From: Kistimonas asteriae | GTDB lineage: Bacteria > Pseudomonadota > Gammaproteobacteria > Pseudomonadales > Endozoicomonadaceae | Assembly (NCBI RefSeq): GCF_018263925.1 | Contig: NZ_JAEVHF010000018.1 | Span: 1 to 64,000, forward strand | Direction: 5' to 3' | DNA: 64,000 nt | Shown here: positions 55,087 through 64,000 of the stretch, piece by piece | Layout of the letters: each line of letters begins with the position of its first letter | Numbering within the stretch: the first letter of the stretch is position 1 | The notes under the pieces: generated by a model | Database searches by the model: none | Seen by the model: the letters and a program-made list of their open reading frames with translations, nothing else | Told to the model about the DNA's origin: nothing | Made by a program: the position numbers and the translations under genes

Positions 55087-56046
55087 TCACCGATTGACGA
55101 CTACAGTCATATCGCCAATAGCCCGTGCAGAACAGGCTAGAAAATAACCTTGCTCAATCTCTTCAGCACTCAGCCCAACCGTGGAAAGGCGTTCCACCCT
55201 TTCTGCTTCTCCCTGACATTTACAGGATCCGCAGATACCACTGCGACAGGCTGCCAGTATCGGGACACCGCCCTGCTCCAGACTCTCCAGAACAGTCTGC
55301 CCTTCAGCAATAGGCAATCTCATATCACCGACAGATAAGGTGAATCCGTTATTACCGGACACTACCTGCTCTCGCTCAGGTGGCTGGAACGCTTCCGTAT
55401 GGACATTATTCGCCCCTGAGCGCGTTACCATATCCCGGGCAGCGTCCATATAGCCCTGCGGGCCACAGATCATAACGCTTCGCTCGGCAACATCATCAAC
55501 CAGCGCTGCCAGGCTTGTCATATCCAAACATTCACCGGCGCTGTCATCCAGCCAGTGCAACCGGAAGTTCGGGTAATGTGCCGCTAACTGTGTCAACTCA
55601 CGGAAAAAGATCCGATCCAGCTCAGAGCGCACACTGCAGAGCAAGCAGATATCCGCATCAAACTGCTCTGCCAAACGTGCTTTCAACATGGAAAATAACG
55701 GTGTGACACCGCACCCTGCAGCCAACAGCAACCACGGATTATTTCCGGCAGCCTGAGAGTGGAACTCGCCCGCAGGAGATAGCGCCTCGAGGCGATCACC
55801 AATCCGAATAGTGTCCAGTAAATAGTTGGATACCCGACCAACCGGCACCCGTTTGATGGTCAGACGTAAGCGTGAGTCGCCTGGCAATGAGCTGATACTG
55901 TACGCCCGGCTGGCAGTCTGTCCCTCAATGGAAACCATCAGGGAAATAAACTGCCCTGGAATAAAGTCTACCGGCTGATCGGCAAGAAACAGGAAGCTGA
56001 CGACATCCGCCGTTTCCTGCTGAATTCCCACACAGGTTAATTGCAT
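55087..56046 (-). CDS. hcr: NADH oxidoreductase Hcr (HCP reductase)
   Basis: This 319-aa flavoprotein passes electrons from NADH to Hcp. It has an FAD-binding ferredoxin-reductase domain (RAYSISSLPG, GEFHSQ), an NAD domain (LLLAAGCGVTPLFSML, MICGPQGYMDA) and a C-terminal plant-type 2Fe-2S domain (ACRSGICGSCKCQ with the distal FLACSARA cysteine). It follows hcp by 44 bp. Confidence 0.94.
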   Translation of the reverse strand: MQLTCVGIQQETADVVSFLFLADQPVDFIPGQFISLMVSIEGQTASRAYSISSLPGDSRLRLTIKRVPVGRVSNYLLDTIRIGDRLEALSPAGEFHSQAAGNNPWLLLAAGCGVTPLFSMLKARLAEQFDADICLLCSVRSELDRIFFRELTQLAAHYPNFRLHWLDDSAGECLDMTSLAALVDDVAERSVMICGPQGYMDAARDMVTRSGANNVHTEAFQPPEREQVVSGNNGFTLSVGDMRLPIAEGQTVLESLEQGGVPILAACRSGICGSCKCQGEAERVERLSTVGLSAEEIEQGYFLACSARAIGDMTVVVNR

Positions 56047-56090
56047 AAAAACTCCAGAAACGCCGAATACTTCACCTCCGGCTTCTCTTA

Positions 56091-57755
56091 TTACGCGGCA
56101 AGAATGTCGTTGAGATCCTGCTCCACCGTAGAAATCAGGCGCAGACCAAACTTGGTATTCAGGGCTTCAATCAGATTATCGGTCAGGAAGGCAGGCGCCG
56201 TCGGGCCAACCCGGATATCACGGATACCCAGTGCCAACAGGGTGAGCAGGATCGCGATGGCCTTTTGCTCAAACCAGGACAGTACCAGTGACAACGGCAG
56301 ATCATTCACGCCGCAATCGAAGGCCTCGGCCAGCGCCAGTGCCAGCTGAATAGCCGAGTAAGCATCATTACACTGGCCAACATCCAGAAAGCGCGGAATA
56401 CCGTTAATATCACCGAATGCCATGTCGTTGAATTTGAACTTACCGCAGGCCAGCGTCAGGATCAGGGTATCCTGTGGCGCCTGTGCAGCGAACTGGGTGA
56501 AGTAATTCCGTTCCACCTTGTCGCCATCGCAACCACCCAACAGGAAAAAGTGACGGATATTACCAGCCTTGACCTGCTCAATCACCGCAGGCGCCGCCGC
56601 CATCAGGGCATTCTGGGCGAATCCGGTCGTGGTGTGGTGGGGCAGCTCGTCATATTCGAAACCATCACAAGCCAGCGCCTTGTCGATAACGCAGCTGAAA
56701 TCATTCCCTTCCAGATGCGTGACACCCGGCCAGCCGACAATGGAACGGGTAAACAGTCGATCCGCATAACTGCCAGGGTTCGGATCGATCAGGCAATTGG
56801 ATGTCATGACGATCGCACCCGGGAAGCGGGCAAACTCTTTCTGCTGGTGCTGCCATGCCGTGCCAAAATTGCCAACGAGGTGTGGATATTTCCCCCCTAA
56901 CTCCGGGTAAGCATGGGCTGGCAGCATCTCACCATGGGTATAGACATTGATGCCGGTACCCTCAGTTTGTTCCAGAATATGCTGAAGATCGATCAGGTCA
57001 TGGCCAGACACCAGAATGGCCTTACCGGCAACCGGTTTCATATTGACCTGGACTGGCTGCGGATGCCCAAAGGTATCCGTTGAACCCTTGTCCAGCAGCG
57101 CCATTACCCCGAAATTGAGATGCCCGATATCCATTGACAGCCCTAACAGTTCATCCATGGTCTCAGGGTCTTCCCCGAGACGGGCCATGATGCGATGGAA
57201 TTCACTGTAGAGTGAAACATCCTGCTGACCCAGTACCCGGGCATGTTCCAGGTAAGCAGCCACCCCTTTCAGGCCATAGAGGCACAACAGACGCAGTCCG
57301 ACGATATCTTCTCCCACTTTGTCAGCCTGACGGTTCACACGGGCGGTCGCGGCGTTAGTCAGCAGGGTGACCTTGTCAGACAAGATATCAAACAGGGCAG
57401 CCCCGTGCATGGGTTCGGCTTCAATGTTTTCCTGTGCACAGATCTGACGGTATGCATCGCGCAGACGGTCACGCATGCGCATGGCTGTACGGGTATAGGT
57501 GACCAGACGTTGATCATCAAAGTTCACGTTAGTCAGCGTGGCAAAAAATGCCTGAGGAACATAGCGATCCACTTCATCATCAATGATCCCATACGGGCGT
57601 ACACGATGTGCATAAGCGGACAGCCCCTGTAACTGATAGACCAGGACATCCTGAAGATCGGAGATCTCCGCCGTTTTGCCGCACATGCCGACAGAATAAG
57701 CACAGCCACTGGATTGGGGGGTACGAATTGTTTGCTCACACTGAACACAAAACAC
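56091..57755 (-). CDS. hcp: Hydroxylamine reductase / hybrid cluster protein Hcp
   Basis: The 554-aa protein contains a hybrid 4Fe-2S-2O cluster and acts as a high-affinity NO reductase that protects against nitrosative stress. The N-terminal cysteines C3, C6, C18 and C25 (MFCVQCEQ ... GMCGK) match the E. coli-type arrangement. Hybrid-cluster ligands lie in [29 protein letters not shown] and [11 protein letters not shown]. The start is GTG; 57755 aligns with the E. coli N-terminus, and GTG 57764 is the alternative. A palindrome that could bind NsrR lies upstream. Confidence 0.95.
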   Translation of the reverse strand: MFCVQCEQTIRTPQSSGCAYSVGMCGKTAEISDLQDVLVYQLQGLSAYAHRVRPYGIIDDEVDRYVPQAFFATLTNVNFDDQRLVTYTRTAMRMRDRLRDAYRQICAQENIEAEPMHGAALFDILSDKVTLLTNAATARVNRQADKVGEDIVGLRLLCLYGLKGVAAYLEHARVLGQQDVSLYSEFHRIMARLGEDPETMDELLGLSMDIGHLNFGVMALLDKGSTDTFGHPQPVQVNMKPVAGKAILVSGHDLIDLQHILEQTEGTGINVYTHGEMLPAHAYPELGGKYPHLVGNFGTAWQHQQKEFARFPGAIVMTSNCLIDPNPGSYADRLFTRSIVGWPGVTHLEGNDFSCVIDKALACDGFEYDELPHHTTTGFAQNALMAAAPAVIEQVKAGNIRHFFLLGGCDGDKVERNYFTQFAAQAPQDTLILTLACGKFKFNDMAFGDINGIPRFLDVGQCNDAYSAIQLALALAEAFDCGVNDLPLSLVLSWFEQKAIAILLTLLALGIRDIRVGPTAPAFLTDNLIEALNTKFGLRLISTVEQDLNDILAA

Positions 57756-57764
57756 GGTAACCAC

Positions 57765-58254
57765 GCTCTCTTTTGTTGCATATAATATTCGTGTTTACAG
57801 GGTAAAATGTTACTTTTCGCATTTCATGTATTAAATTTACATATTTAAGGTTTTATTGATTTCAGTCACTCAGGCCAAGTGATTACCCAAGCACCTCGAA
57901 CTAACCAGAAACAGATGTTGACCCACTGAAAACACATCAAAATACAGAAGAAACTATCAACCAGCAACAACGCAAATCACAGAAATAAAAACCGTACAAA
58001 ACACAAAATACACCTGCAAATAACCAAACAAACTCAAATAGTCATAAATACTCATTACCCCTTCCTGAAGGGGCTTGATAATCTGCTTATACAGGGAACA
58101 CAACCGATTTCACCGTCGTCGTTAATCACTCGCAGGCGCTGAATCTATCAATCGATATTCCTAACCAGACACGATCAACACCAGCCCCTAATTAAGGCTG
58201 GCGGTCGTGTATACGTCGTTACGATCAACTCAAATCAGACATTGCCAAATTGCC
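57765..58254. other. Intergenic region between hcp and emrD
   Basis: This 490-bp gap lies between divergent genes and is AT-rich on the hcp side. It holds an NsrR-like palindrome (57826-57842) and two small hairpins: 58058-58073 (CCCCTTC / GAAGGGG) and 58181-58201 (CCAGCC / GGCTGG). The first resembles a leftover terminator without a T-run. No gene or RNA is recognised. Confidence 0.5.
57826..57842. promoter_or_regulatory. NsrR-like palindrome upstream of hcp
   Basis: ATGTATTAAATTTACAT is a near-perfect palindrome about 70 bp upstream of the hcp start. It matches 11 of 16 defined positions of the NsrR pattern ATGCATTTNAAATGCAT. E. coli hcp-hcr is NsrR-repressed, which supports the assignment; the middle positions differ, so an FNR/Dnr-type factor is not excluded. 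Confidence 0.45.
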
Positions 58255-59451
58255 ATGAAAAAACAGAGCTTTTTTGAAGTACTGTTGCTCATACTGCTCA
58301 TCACCGCTGTAGGGCAGATGACCAATACGATCTATGTACCGGCACTGCCCATGATGGCCAATGACCTGCAGGTTCTGCCGTCGCAGGTACAGGCGGTTAT
58401 GGCGTTCTATTTGATTCCTTACGGGCTGTCGCAGTTTATTTATGGGCCTCTATCTGATCGGCTGGGCCGTAAACCCGTTATGTTGATGGGGCTGATTGTC
58501 TTTTTGGCCGGCTCCATCATGGCGGTCATGTCGAGCCGGTTTGAGTTTCTGCTGGCTGCCAGCTTTATCCAGGGCATGGGCACTGGCACCGGTGGCGTAA
58601 TGGCCCGTACCGTTATGCGCGACCTGTACTCAGGCAGGGATCTCCAGATGGCAAACAGCTACGTGAGCATGGGGCTTATCTTCACGCCGCTGGTCGCACC
58701 ACTGCTGGGTGGATGGCTGACTGAAAGCTGGAACTGGCAGGCAAACTTTCTCTTCCTGACCGTGTTTGGTGCCGTAGTCTGGATCGCTGTTGCCCTGAAG
58801 TTCAGGGAAACCTGCCCGGAACAACCGGCGCGTACCGGCGTTATCCACAGCTACAAAACGGTGTTGGGGCACGAGCAGTTCCAGGGCTTTATCCTCTGCC
58901 TGATTGCGACCTTTGCCGGTATTGCCGTATTTGAAGCCGCCTCCGGCGTCCTGTTCGGCAATGTGCTGGGCTATGACGCCACGACAACGTCACTGTTGTT
59001 TATTGTCCCGATCCCGGGTTATCTGCTGGGTTCCTGGCTGGCGGGTAAACTGGCTGACCGACTCAGCATGAGCCAAGTCATGCTGCGTGGCATTCTGTTG
59101 CTGCTGGCCGGTGCTATTGGCCTGTTATTGCCAGGTCTGTTCGGTCATATCAGTGCGGTTGCCCTGCTGATTCCCGGCTTCCTTTACTTCATGGGAACGG
59201 GCATCGTTTTTCCAACCGCCACAACTGGCGCGATTGAACCCTTCCCGACCATGGCGGGTGTCGCTGGTGCAGTGCTGGGCGGACTACAGAACCTGGGGGC
59301 AGGACTTGTCACCTTGGCAGCCTCAATGGTTCCCATGCACAACCAGGTACCGCTGGGCATTATCCTGCTGGTACTGAGCCTGATGGTAACATCCGTGTAT
59401 CTGCTGAGACTGAGAAGTGCCGACAACCTCCATATGGCTGCCGGCGGTTAA
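58255..59451 (+). CDS. emrD: Multidrug efflux MFS transporter EmrD
   Basis: The 398-aa MFS protein tracks E. coli EmrD throughout: LLLILLITAVGQMTNTIYVPALPMM in helix 1, YGPLSDRLGRKPVML motif A, SFIQGMGTGTGGVMARTVMRDLYS in helix 4-5, FEAASGVLFGNVLG and GAIEPFPTMAGVAGAVLGGLQN later. EmrD exports amphipathic compounds and uncouplers. The ATG at 58255 matches the E. coli N-terminus. It is convergent with the phosphonate permease gene. Confidence 0.92.
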   Translation: MKKQSFFEVLLLILLITAVGQMTNTIYVPALPMMANDLQVLPSQVQAVMAFYLIPYGLSQFIYGPLSDRLGRKPVMLMGLIVFLAGSIMAVMSSRFEFLLAASFIQGMGTGTGGVMARTVMRDLYSGRDLQMANSYVSMGLIFTPLVAPLLGGWLTESWNWQANFLFLTVFGAVVWIAVALKFRETCPEQPARTGVIHSYKTVLGHEQFQGFILCLIATFAGIAVFEAASGVLFGNVLGYDATTTSLLFIVPIPGYLLGSWLAGKLADRLSMSQVMLRGILLLLAGAIGLLLPGLFGHISAVALLIPGFLYFMGTGIVFPTATTGAIEPFPTMAGVAGAVLGGLQNLGAGLVTLAASMVPMHNQVPLGIILLVLSLMVTSVYLLRLRSADNLHMAAGG

Positions 59452-59466
59452 TCTGTCGATTATGAT

Positions 59467-59494
59467 AGCCTTGCCAATGGGCAGGGCTATTTTC
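59467..59494. terminator. Bidirectional terminator between emrD and the AEP permease gene
   Basis: AGCCTTGCC and GGCAGGGCT form a 9-bp stem (one G-T pair) with a 3-4-nt loop, followed by ATTTTCT. It lies between convergent genes and can serve emrD; for the minus strand the T-run is weak. Confidence 0.6.
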
Positions 59495-61213
59495 TCAATG
59501 CGTCCGCCAGGATTGAGTCTGTAGCAATAATTTCCGGCTGAACAGCCAGTGCAGAACCTTCACCGCCAACGAGGTCAGCATGATCATGACCGCCATGGCG
59601 GCCGCTGGCGCAATATCCCCCGCATCATCCATATTCATGACAGCCACCGATGCCAGCATGGTATCCGGCCCGTACAGGAAGACCACTGCCGATACTGTTG
59701 TCATCGCATTAACAAACAGGTACATGGAAATATCCAATACCGCCGGCAGGCAAACGGGCAAGGTGACCCGCAGGAATGTGCGATAAAACGGCACCTTGAG
59801 CGAGGCTGATACCAGCTCAAACTCAGGATCAATCTGTTTCAGCGCCGTGGTTGCCGTCAGATGGCAGACCGTAAAGAAATGCACAATGGAACAGATGATC
59901 AGGATGGTCATTGTGCCGTAAAGGCCATTCAACGGATTGTCCGGATGGTTGAAGAAGAAGATATACCCCAAACCTAATACCATCCCCGGGACGGCCAGCG
60001 GAATCATGGCCATCACCTGGTTGATGGTTCTTAGCACTGTCAGTCCTCGGCTTTTCTCCACCAGGTAGGCATTCACAAACACCAGCACGGTACCAAACAG
60101 TGCCGTGAGCCCCGCCATCTGCAGCGAGTTACGGTATGCCTCCCAACCGCCACCATCCATCAGGTCAAACTGGTAATTGTTGAGCGACAATTCCATGTTA
60201 TAGGGCCAAAAGGTCACCAGTGACGCATACACAGACATGCCGATCATTCCGAGAATCATCACCACGACCGGCAGACTGAAGGTGACAGCCAGCAGGTTTG
60301 TTAGCGTGCCGGACTGAGGCTCAAGCGGCACGGAACGGCTGGTCAGCTGCGCATGCTGACGACGCTGTACATACCGATCACCGGCAAACGCCAACAGCAC
60401 CGGCAACAGCATCAATACTCCCACCACGGCACCCATGCTGAAGTTTTGCTGACCAATTACCTGCTTGTAGATATCCGTCGCCAGTACGCTGTATTGACCC
60501 CCAATGACTTTGGCGACACCAAAGTCAGTAATCACCAGGGTAAACACCACAAACGAGGCACTGAAAAGACCGTATTTCACAGAAGGCAGCGTCACCGTGA
60601 AAAACGTCCGTAGCCGTCCAGCGCCCAATGCACGGGCTGACTCGTATAACCGGGCATCGCCGGTTTTCAACGCCGTGGTGAGAATCATGAGTGCATGGGG
60701 AAACGTCCAGAAAACCGATCCGATAATAATGCCCGTCGGCCCATAGATACTGCCGCCCATCAGCCACGAATGCAGTACGCCCTGGTTCCCAAAAAGATAC
60801 ACCAGGCTGATGGCGGGCAGCAGCGATGGCGCCAGCACCGGAAGCATGGCAATGGTTTTCAACAGGTTGCGTCCCGGCAACCGGGTACGGGTCAGCACCC
60901 AGGCGAACCCGAATGCCAAGGTAATCACAATCACCGTTGAACAAACAGCCACATATAACGAATGCCCAAAAGAGCGCAGCAGGGAGGGTGTGGAAAAATA
61001 TTGGATAAAGTTATCCACACCAATAAACAGCCCCTCCTCTGACATCACGCTGCGGGACAACAGCGCATACAGGGGCAAAATCAATGTGACCAGCAATATC
61101 AGGCAGGCAACCATCAACCCGAGAATGCGCAAACCACGTTCACGGTTCCAGGTGCCTGCCAGCGCTTCATGGATGGATTTATGATCGGGAATGGCAACAG
61201 CGGTATTCTGCAT
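59495..61213 (-). CDS. 2-Aminoethylphosphonate ABC transporter permease
   Basis: The 572-aa protein fuses two ABC permease modules, each with about six helices and an EAA-type loop (ESARALGAGRLRTFFTVTLP and LVSASLKVPFYRTFLRVTLP). The fused arrangement is found in PhnUV-like AEP and in iron(III) transporters. The adjacent FAD oxidoreductase points to AEP. The ATG at 61213 has TGAGG upstream. It is the last gene of the operon. Confidence 0.85.
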   Translation of the reverse strand: MQNTAVAIPDHKSIHEALAGTWNRERGLRILGLMVACLILLVTLILPLYALLSRSVMSEEGLFIGVDNFIQYFSTPSLLRSFGHSLYVAVCSTVIVITLAFGFAWVLTRTRLPGRNLLKTIAMLPVLAPSLLPAISLVYLFGNQGVLHSWLMGGSIYGPTGIIIGSVFWTFPHALMILTTALKTGDARLYESARALGAGRLRTFFTVTLPSVKYGLFSASFVVFTLVITDFGVAKVIGGQYSVLATDIYKQVIGQQNFSMGAVVGVLMLLPVLLAFAGDRYVQRRQHAQLTSRSVPLEPQSGTLTNLLAVTFSLPVVVMILGMIGMSVYASLVTFWPYNMELSLNNYQFDLMDGGGWEAYRNSLQMAGLTALFGTVLVFVNAYLVEKSRGLTVLRTINQVMAMIPLAVPGMVLGLGYIFFFNHPDNPLNGLYGTMTILIICSIVHFFTVCHLTATTALKQIDPEFELVSASLKVPFYRTFLRVTLPVCLPAVLDISMYLFVNAMTTVSAVVFLYGPDTMLASVAVMNMDDAGDIAPAAAMAVMIMLTSLAVKVLHWLFSRKLLLQTQSWRTH

Positions 61214-61220
61214 AAACACC

Positions 61221-62297
61221 TCAGGCGGCAAACAACCGGATATGCTGGCTGGGCAGCTTGACCCCCATCCAGGTACCCGGCTGCAAATTCAACGTTGATT
61301 GCTGCCGACTGCTGAGATCGACCATCACCCGGTCTTCCGAGCCTTCCAGACGCAAGCGGGAGCGCACCAGACCGCCCTGAAACTCCACACTTTCGAGTTC
61401 GGCGGACAGCATGGCGTCATGCCCCACCGGCACCAGCTCGACTTCTTCCGGACGAATGGCAAGGTTGACGGAACTATCCGTTTCCAGTCCATGTTCAGCG
61501 GGACAACAGACAGGGCGTCCAGCCAGTAACAGTTCGTCTGGCTTGACCAGCGTACCCGGCAGGAAATTCATCACACCGACAAAATCCGCCACAAACGGCG
61601 ACGTGGGCGACAGGTAGACGTCGTTAGGTGTACCCACCTGTTCAATGCCCCCCTGGTTCATCACCACCACGCGATCCGCCATGGAGAGCGCCTCTTCCTG
61701 GTCATGGGTCACCATGATGGTGGTGATGCCCAGCTCCCGCTGCATCCGTTTGATCTCTTCCCGGAGGCTGGCGCGAACCCGGGCATCCAGCGCAGACAGA
61801 GGCTCATCCAGCAACAGCAGCCCCGGCTCTGTGGCCAGCGCACGCGCCAGAGCGACCCGTTGCTGCTGACCTCCGGACAACTGTGCCGGGTATTTGTGAC
61901 CGGCATCGGGCAACCCGACGGTTTCCAGCAAACCCTCTACCCGCGATTGGATCTGGCTTCGGGTCAGCTTTTTACCCTGCAGACCGTAGGCAATATTTTT
62001 GGTCACTGACAGGTTGGGGAACAGTGCATACGACTGGAAGACAATACCGAAGTCCCGCTGCTCAGGCGGCAGTTGGCTGATATTGCAGCCTGCCTGCCAG
62101 ATCTCCCCGGCATCCTGTTGTTCAAGACCGGCGATAATCCGCAACAGTGTCGTCTTACCGCAACCGGATGGCCCCAGGAAGCAGACAAATTCCCCTTCAC
62201 GGATCGAAAGGTCAATCTGGTCCAGCGCCACGAACTGGTCGAAACACTTTCGAATACCGGAAAGCCTGAGATAATTACGGGTCTGTATCATTTTCAT
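61221..62297 (-). CDS. 2-Aminoethylphosphonate ABC transporter ATP-binding protein
   Basis: This 358-aa ATPase has Walker A GPSGCGKTTLLR, the Q-loop, signature LSGGQQQRVALARAL, Walker B LLLLDEPLSALDARV and the His-loop MVTHDQEEAL. A C-terminal TOBE domain (FLPGTLV ... IRPEEVELVP) marks the PotA/FbpC/PhnT group. The neighbouring permease and oxidoreductase favour PhnT-like AEP import over polyamine or iron. It ends 7 bp before the permease start. Confidence 0.88.
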   Translation of the reverse strand: MKMIQTRNYLRLSGIRKCFDQFVALDQIDLSIREGEFVCFLGPSGCGKTTLLRIIAGLEQQDAGEIWQAGCNISQLPPEQRDFGIVFQSYALFPNLSVTKNIAYGLQGKKLTRSQIQSRVEGLLETVGLPDAGHKYPAQLSGGQQQRVALARALATEPGLLLLDEPLSALDARVRASLREEIKRMQRELGITTIMVTHDQEEALSMADRVVVMNQGGIEQVGTPNDVYLSPTSPFVADFVGVMNFLPGTLVKPDELLLAGRPVCCPAEHGLETDSSVNLAIRPEEVELVPVGHDAMLSAELESVEFQGGLVRSRLRLEGSEDRVMVDLSSRQQSTLNLQPGTWMGVKLPSQHIRLFAA

Positions 62298-62316
62298 GCC
62301 AGTTTTCCCCTACCGT

Positions 62317-63447
62317 TCAACCATTCAGAAAATCATTTAATCCGTCGACGGCCAGTGCCAGACCGGTCGTCATGCCGGTTCCGCCCACACCGTTCACCAG
62401 CAGAATCCCTGGCGATATCTCCCGTTGAAAGCAATGGCCTGTTTTTGCCTTAGCGTAATACCCCGTCCATCGCTCCATCAGGACCGATGTCGGGAGGTTC
62501 AGGACATCCCTGCTGCCAGCCAGGATCAACTGTTCAATCTGCGCCTTGTGAAAGGGCGAGATCTGCTCATCGTATTCATGGGAGTCCCCAATAAGGACAC
62601 TGCCGTCATTGTGCTGTGCATGCAGGATATGGATGCCGTAATCCAGGTATTGCTGGTAATCCTTTGCCAGACGATGCTGCAATTGCCCGATACTGGGGCA
62701 CCCGGCAAACGCCTGGTAGTGGGCAAGACTTAACCCGGTGATCATCATCGCTGGCAACCTGACCCCGTCTGGCTGAGGCGCTGTTCTCAGCATCTGCAAC
62801 TTGCAACGCGACAGATGGCGTTCATGAACATCGGGGTAGAGGGAGTCAAAACCGGCGCCGGTACACACCACAACATGACTGGTACGAAAAACTTCTCGAG
62901 TCGTTTGTACTTCCGGCAAACGGATATCAGTAACCCGATGGCCGAACCGGAAATCCACACCATGCTGTTGCCTGAGATAACGGGTCAGCGCCGGTATCAA
63001 CAAACGAGGATTCAGGGTGATCTCCGTATCAGAAAACAATCCACCCACAACCCCCTCGGGGTTCAGTGATGGACACCGCTCCAGTATCTGCAGCCTGTTC
63101 AACAGCTGGCAGTGATGGCGGCCATGGGCGGTGCGCTTACAGAACTCACTGAGAACCTGCATTTCATCGTCATGGTGCGCCACCGTCAGACTGCCGGAAG
63201 GGTCACTCCAGAGCCCTATCTCCCTGAGCAGCGGCACGAGTATTTCCCGGCTATGCATAGCCCGGTGATAACTGTCACCTTCCGGCATCCCCATGGGCAG
63301 GAACATGCCGAAATTCCGAATGGATGCTCCCTCGGCCTGCCGATCCGCTTCCAGCACCAGTACGTTTAAGCCTTTTCGGGCAGCCGCCAGGGCATGCGAC
63401 AGTCCAAGCATACCGGCGCCAACAATCGCAAGGTCATACTGTTTCAT
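62317..63447 (-). CDS. FAD-dependent oxidoreductase of the phosphonate (TIGR03364-like) type
   Basis: The 376-aa DAO-fold protein has the N-terminal dinucleotide motif AIVGAGMLGLSHALAAARKG and the C-terminal FAD motif LLVNGVGGTGMTTGLAL. A RNFGMFLPMG segment near the N-terminus is characteristic, as I recall, of the TIGR03364 group that is found with phosphonate genes. Members are thought to oxidise AEP or N-methyl-AEP to phosphonoacetaldehyde. It lies between the binding protein and ATPase genes. The ATG at 63447 is chosen because it places GAGMLG near the N-terminus. Confidence 0.82.
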   Translation of the reverse strand: MKQYDLAIVGAGMLGLSHALAAARKGLNVLVLEADRQAEGASIRNFGMFLPMGMPEGDSYHRAMHSREILVPLLREIGLWSDPSGSLTVAHHDDEMQVLSEFCKRTAHGRHHCQLLNRLQILERCPSLNPEGVVGGLFSDTEITLNPRLLIPALTRYLRQQHGVDFRFGHRVTDIRLPEVQTTREVFRTSHVVVCTGAGFDSLYPDVHERHLSRCKLQMLRTAPQPDGVRLPAMMITGLSLAHYQAFAGCPSIGQLQHRLAKDYQQYLDYGIHILHAQHNDGSVLIGDSHEYDEQISPFHKAQIEQLILAGSRDVLNLPTSVLMERWTGYYAKAKTGHCFQREISPGILLVNGVGGTGMTTGLALAVDGLNDFLNG

Positions 63448-63507
63448 GGGACTCCCCAGAGTATTGAGCCGATCACAGGCGACCGGCTCAATGCATATCA
63501 ATAAACG

Positions 63508-64000
63508 TCACTTGGGATCGGACTTACCGTCGTAACGGTCCTGCCACTGGGCGAGGATGGCCTTACGGTTATCTGCGGCCCAGGCAAAGTCGTTGTCGAT
63601 CATGATGGCTTCAGGATCCGCCGGGAAATACGGCACCGGCTTTTTGATATCTGGCCGGGCGACAATGGCGTAGCCCTGGTTGTACATGCGGTTGGCTTTT
63701 TCGGAGACAATCCAGTCCATCAGGGTTTTGGCAGCCGCTTCTTTTTTGGTGCCTTTCACGATGGCCGCGGCTTCCATCTCCCAACCCACACCTTCCGTGG
63801 GAAAGACCAGTTCCAGAGGGGCGCCTTTTTTCTTCAGCTTGGCGCCACGGAAGGCAAATGACACCCCGATGGCGGCTTCACCGGCGGCAGCGAGCTTACA
63901 GGGCTTGGAGCCTGAATGGGTGTAACGGCTGATATTGGCGTGCAACCGGTCCATATAACCCCAGCCCTGCTGCTCACCAAAGGTCTGCAGCCAGCTGGAA
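63508..64000 (-). CDS. 2-Aminoethylphosphonate ABC transporter substrate-binding protein (C-terminal part)
   Basis: The frame is open to the right edge of the window, so the 5' end is missing and only about 163 residues are seen. They are the second lobe of a periplasmic Fbp/PhnS-like binding protein: SSWLQTFGEQQGWGYMDRL, AAGEAAIGVSFAFRGA, LVFPTEGVGWEMEAAAIVKG and KTLMDWIVSEKANRMYNQG. It is the first of a four-gene operon that continues with the oxidoreductase, ATPase and permease genes. The ligand is inferred from the oxidoreductase. Confidence 0.85.
   Translation of the reverse strand, partial: SSWLQTFGEQQGWGYMDRLHANISRYTHSGSKPCKLAAAGEAAIGVSFAFRGAKLKKKGAPLELVFPTEGVGWEMEAAAIVKGTKKEAAAKTLMDWIVSEKANRMYNQGYAIVARPDIKKPVPYFPADPEAIMIDNDFAWAADNRKAILAQWQDRYDGKSDPK

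Noticed and set aside
57855..57870. FNR box TTGAT-N4-GTCAC upstream of hcp
   Set aside because: Only the left half-site matches TTGAT-N4-ATCAA.

Overview
The window looks like the chromosome of a marine gammaproteobacterium of the Oceanospirillales, most like the invertebrate symbionts of the Endozoicomonas group. That placement is an inference. It rests on Pseudomonas/Oceanospirillum-type housekeeping blocks (glnK-amtB, a SutA-like gene, mutL ... miaA-hfq-hflX-hflK-hflC ... hisZ-purA, rnr-rlmB) lying next to AT-rich genes for large proteins with eukaryotic-type domains.

Layout. 1-5.0 kb: ubiK, an alanine-racemase-fold enzyme, a Stealth-family sugar-phosphate transferase, and glnK-amtB behind tandem NtrC sites and a sigma-54 promoter. 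5.1-13.2 kb: an AT-rich block on the minus strand with a 1009-aa protein carrying the Cys and His boxes of a ubiquitin-specific protease, a 1330-aa protein with repeated helix-turn-helix-like units and a bipartite nuclear-localisation-like signal, and a Cys-rich 189-aa protein. 13.4-19.7 kb: a solute:sodium symporter, an unrecognised 432-aa protein, and a yqjF-yqjG-yhaJ-yhaK-like redox/quinone-stress cluster. 19.96-20.88 kb: a gene for a forkhead (winged-helix) protein of eukaryotic type, interrupted by a -1 frameshift at a G6A5 tract. 20.9-31.3 kb: a sugar kinase, a YjbQ protein, SutA-like, cold-shock protein, SelD, PPK2, and a MocR regulator divergent from alaX-phzF-lysE, then a Bcr-type efflux pump. 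31.5-36.7 kb: a small exported protein and a ~1.5-kcodon protein split over three frames, with two A AAA AAG slippery heptamers at the first junction and a nucleotidyltransferase-like C-terminus. 36.7-53.5 kb: ordinary housekeeping genes. 53.7-54.9 kb: a RING plus C2H2 zinc-finger protein next to a secreted protein with a duplicated segment. 55-64 kb: hcp-hcr nitrosative-stress genes, emrD, and a 2-aminoethylphosphonate uptake/oxidation operon that runs off the right edge.

The most unusual feature is the collection of eukaryotic-type protein-control functions: a USP-like deubiquitinase candidate, a RING E3-like protein, a forkhead transcription factor, and an NLS-bearing multi-HTH protein. 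They sit as insertions between conserved bacterial genes. Together they suggest a set of host-directed effectors acting on ubiquitin signalling and nuclear transcription. No secretion system lies in the window, so delivery is an inference. Three reading-frame breaks, all of -1 sense, fall in these accessory genes and none is apparent in the housekeeping genes.
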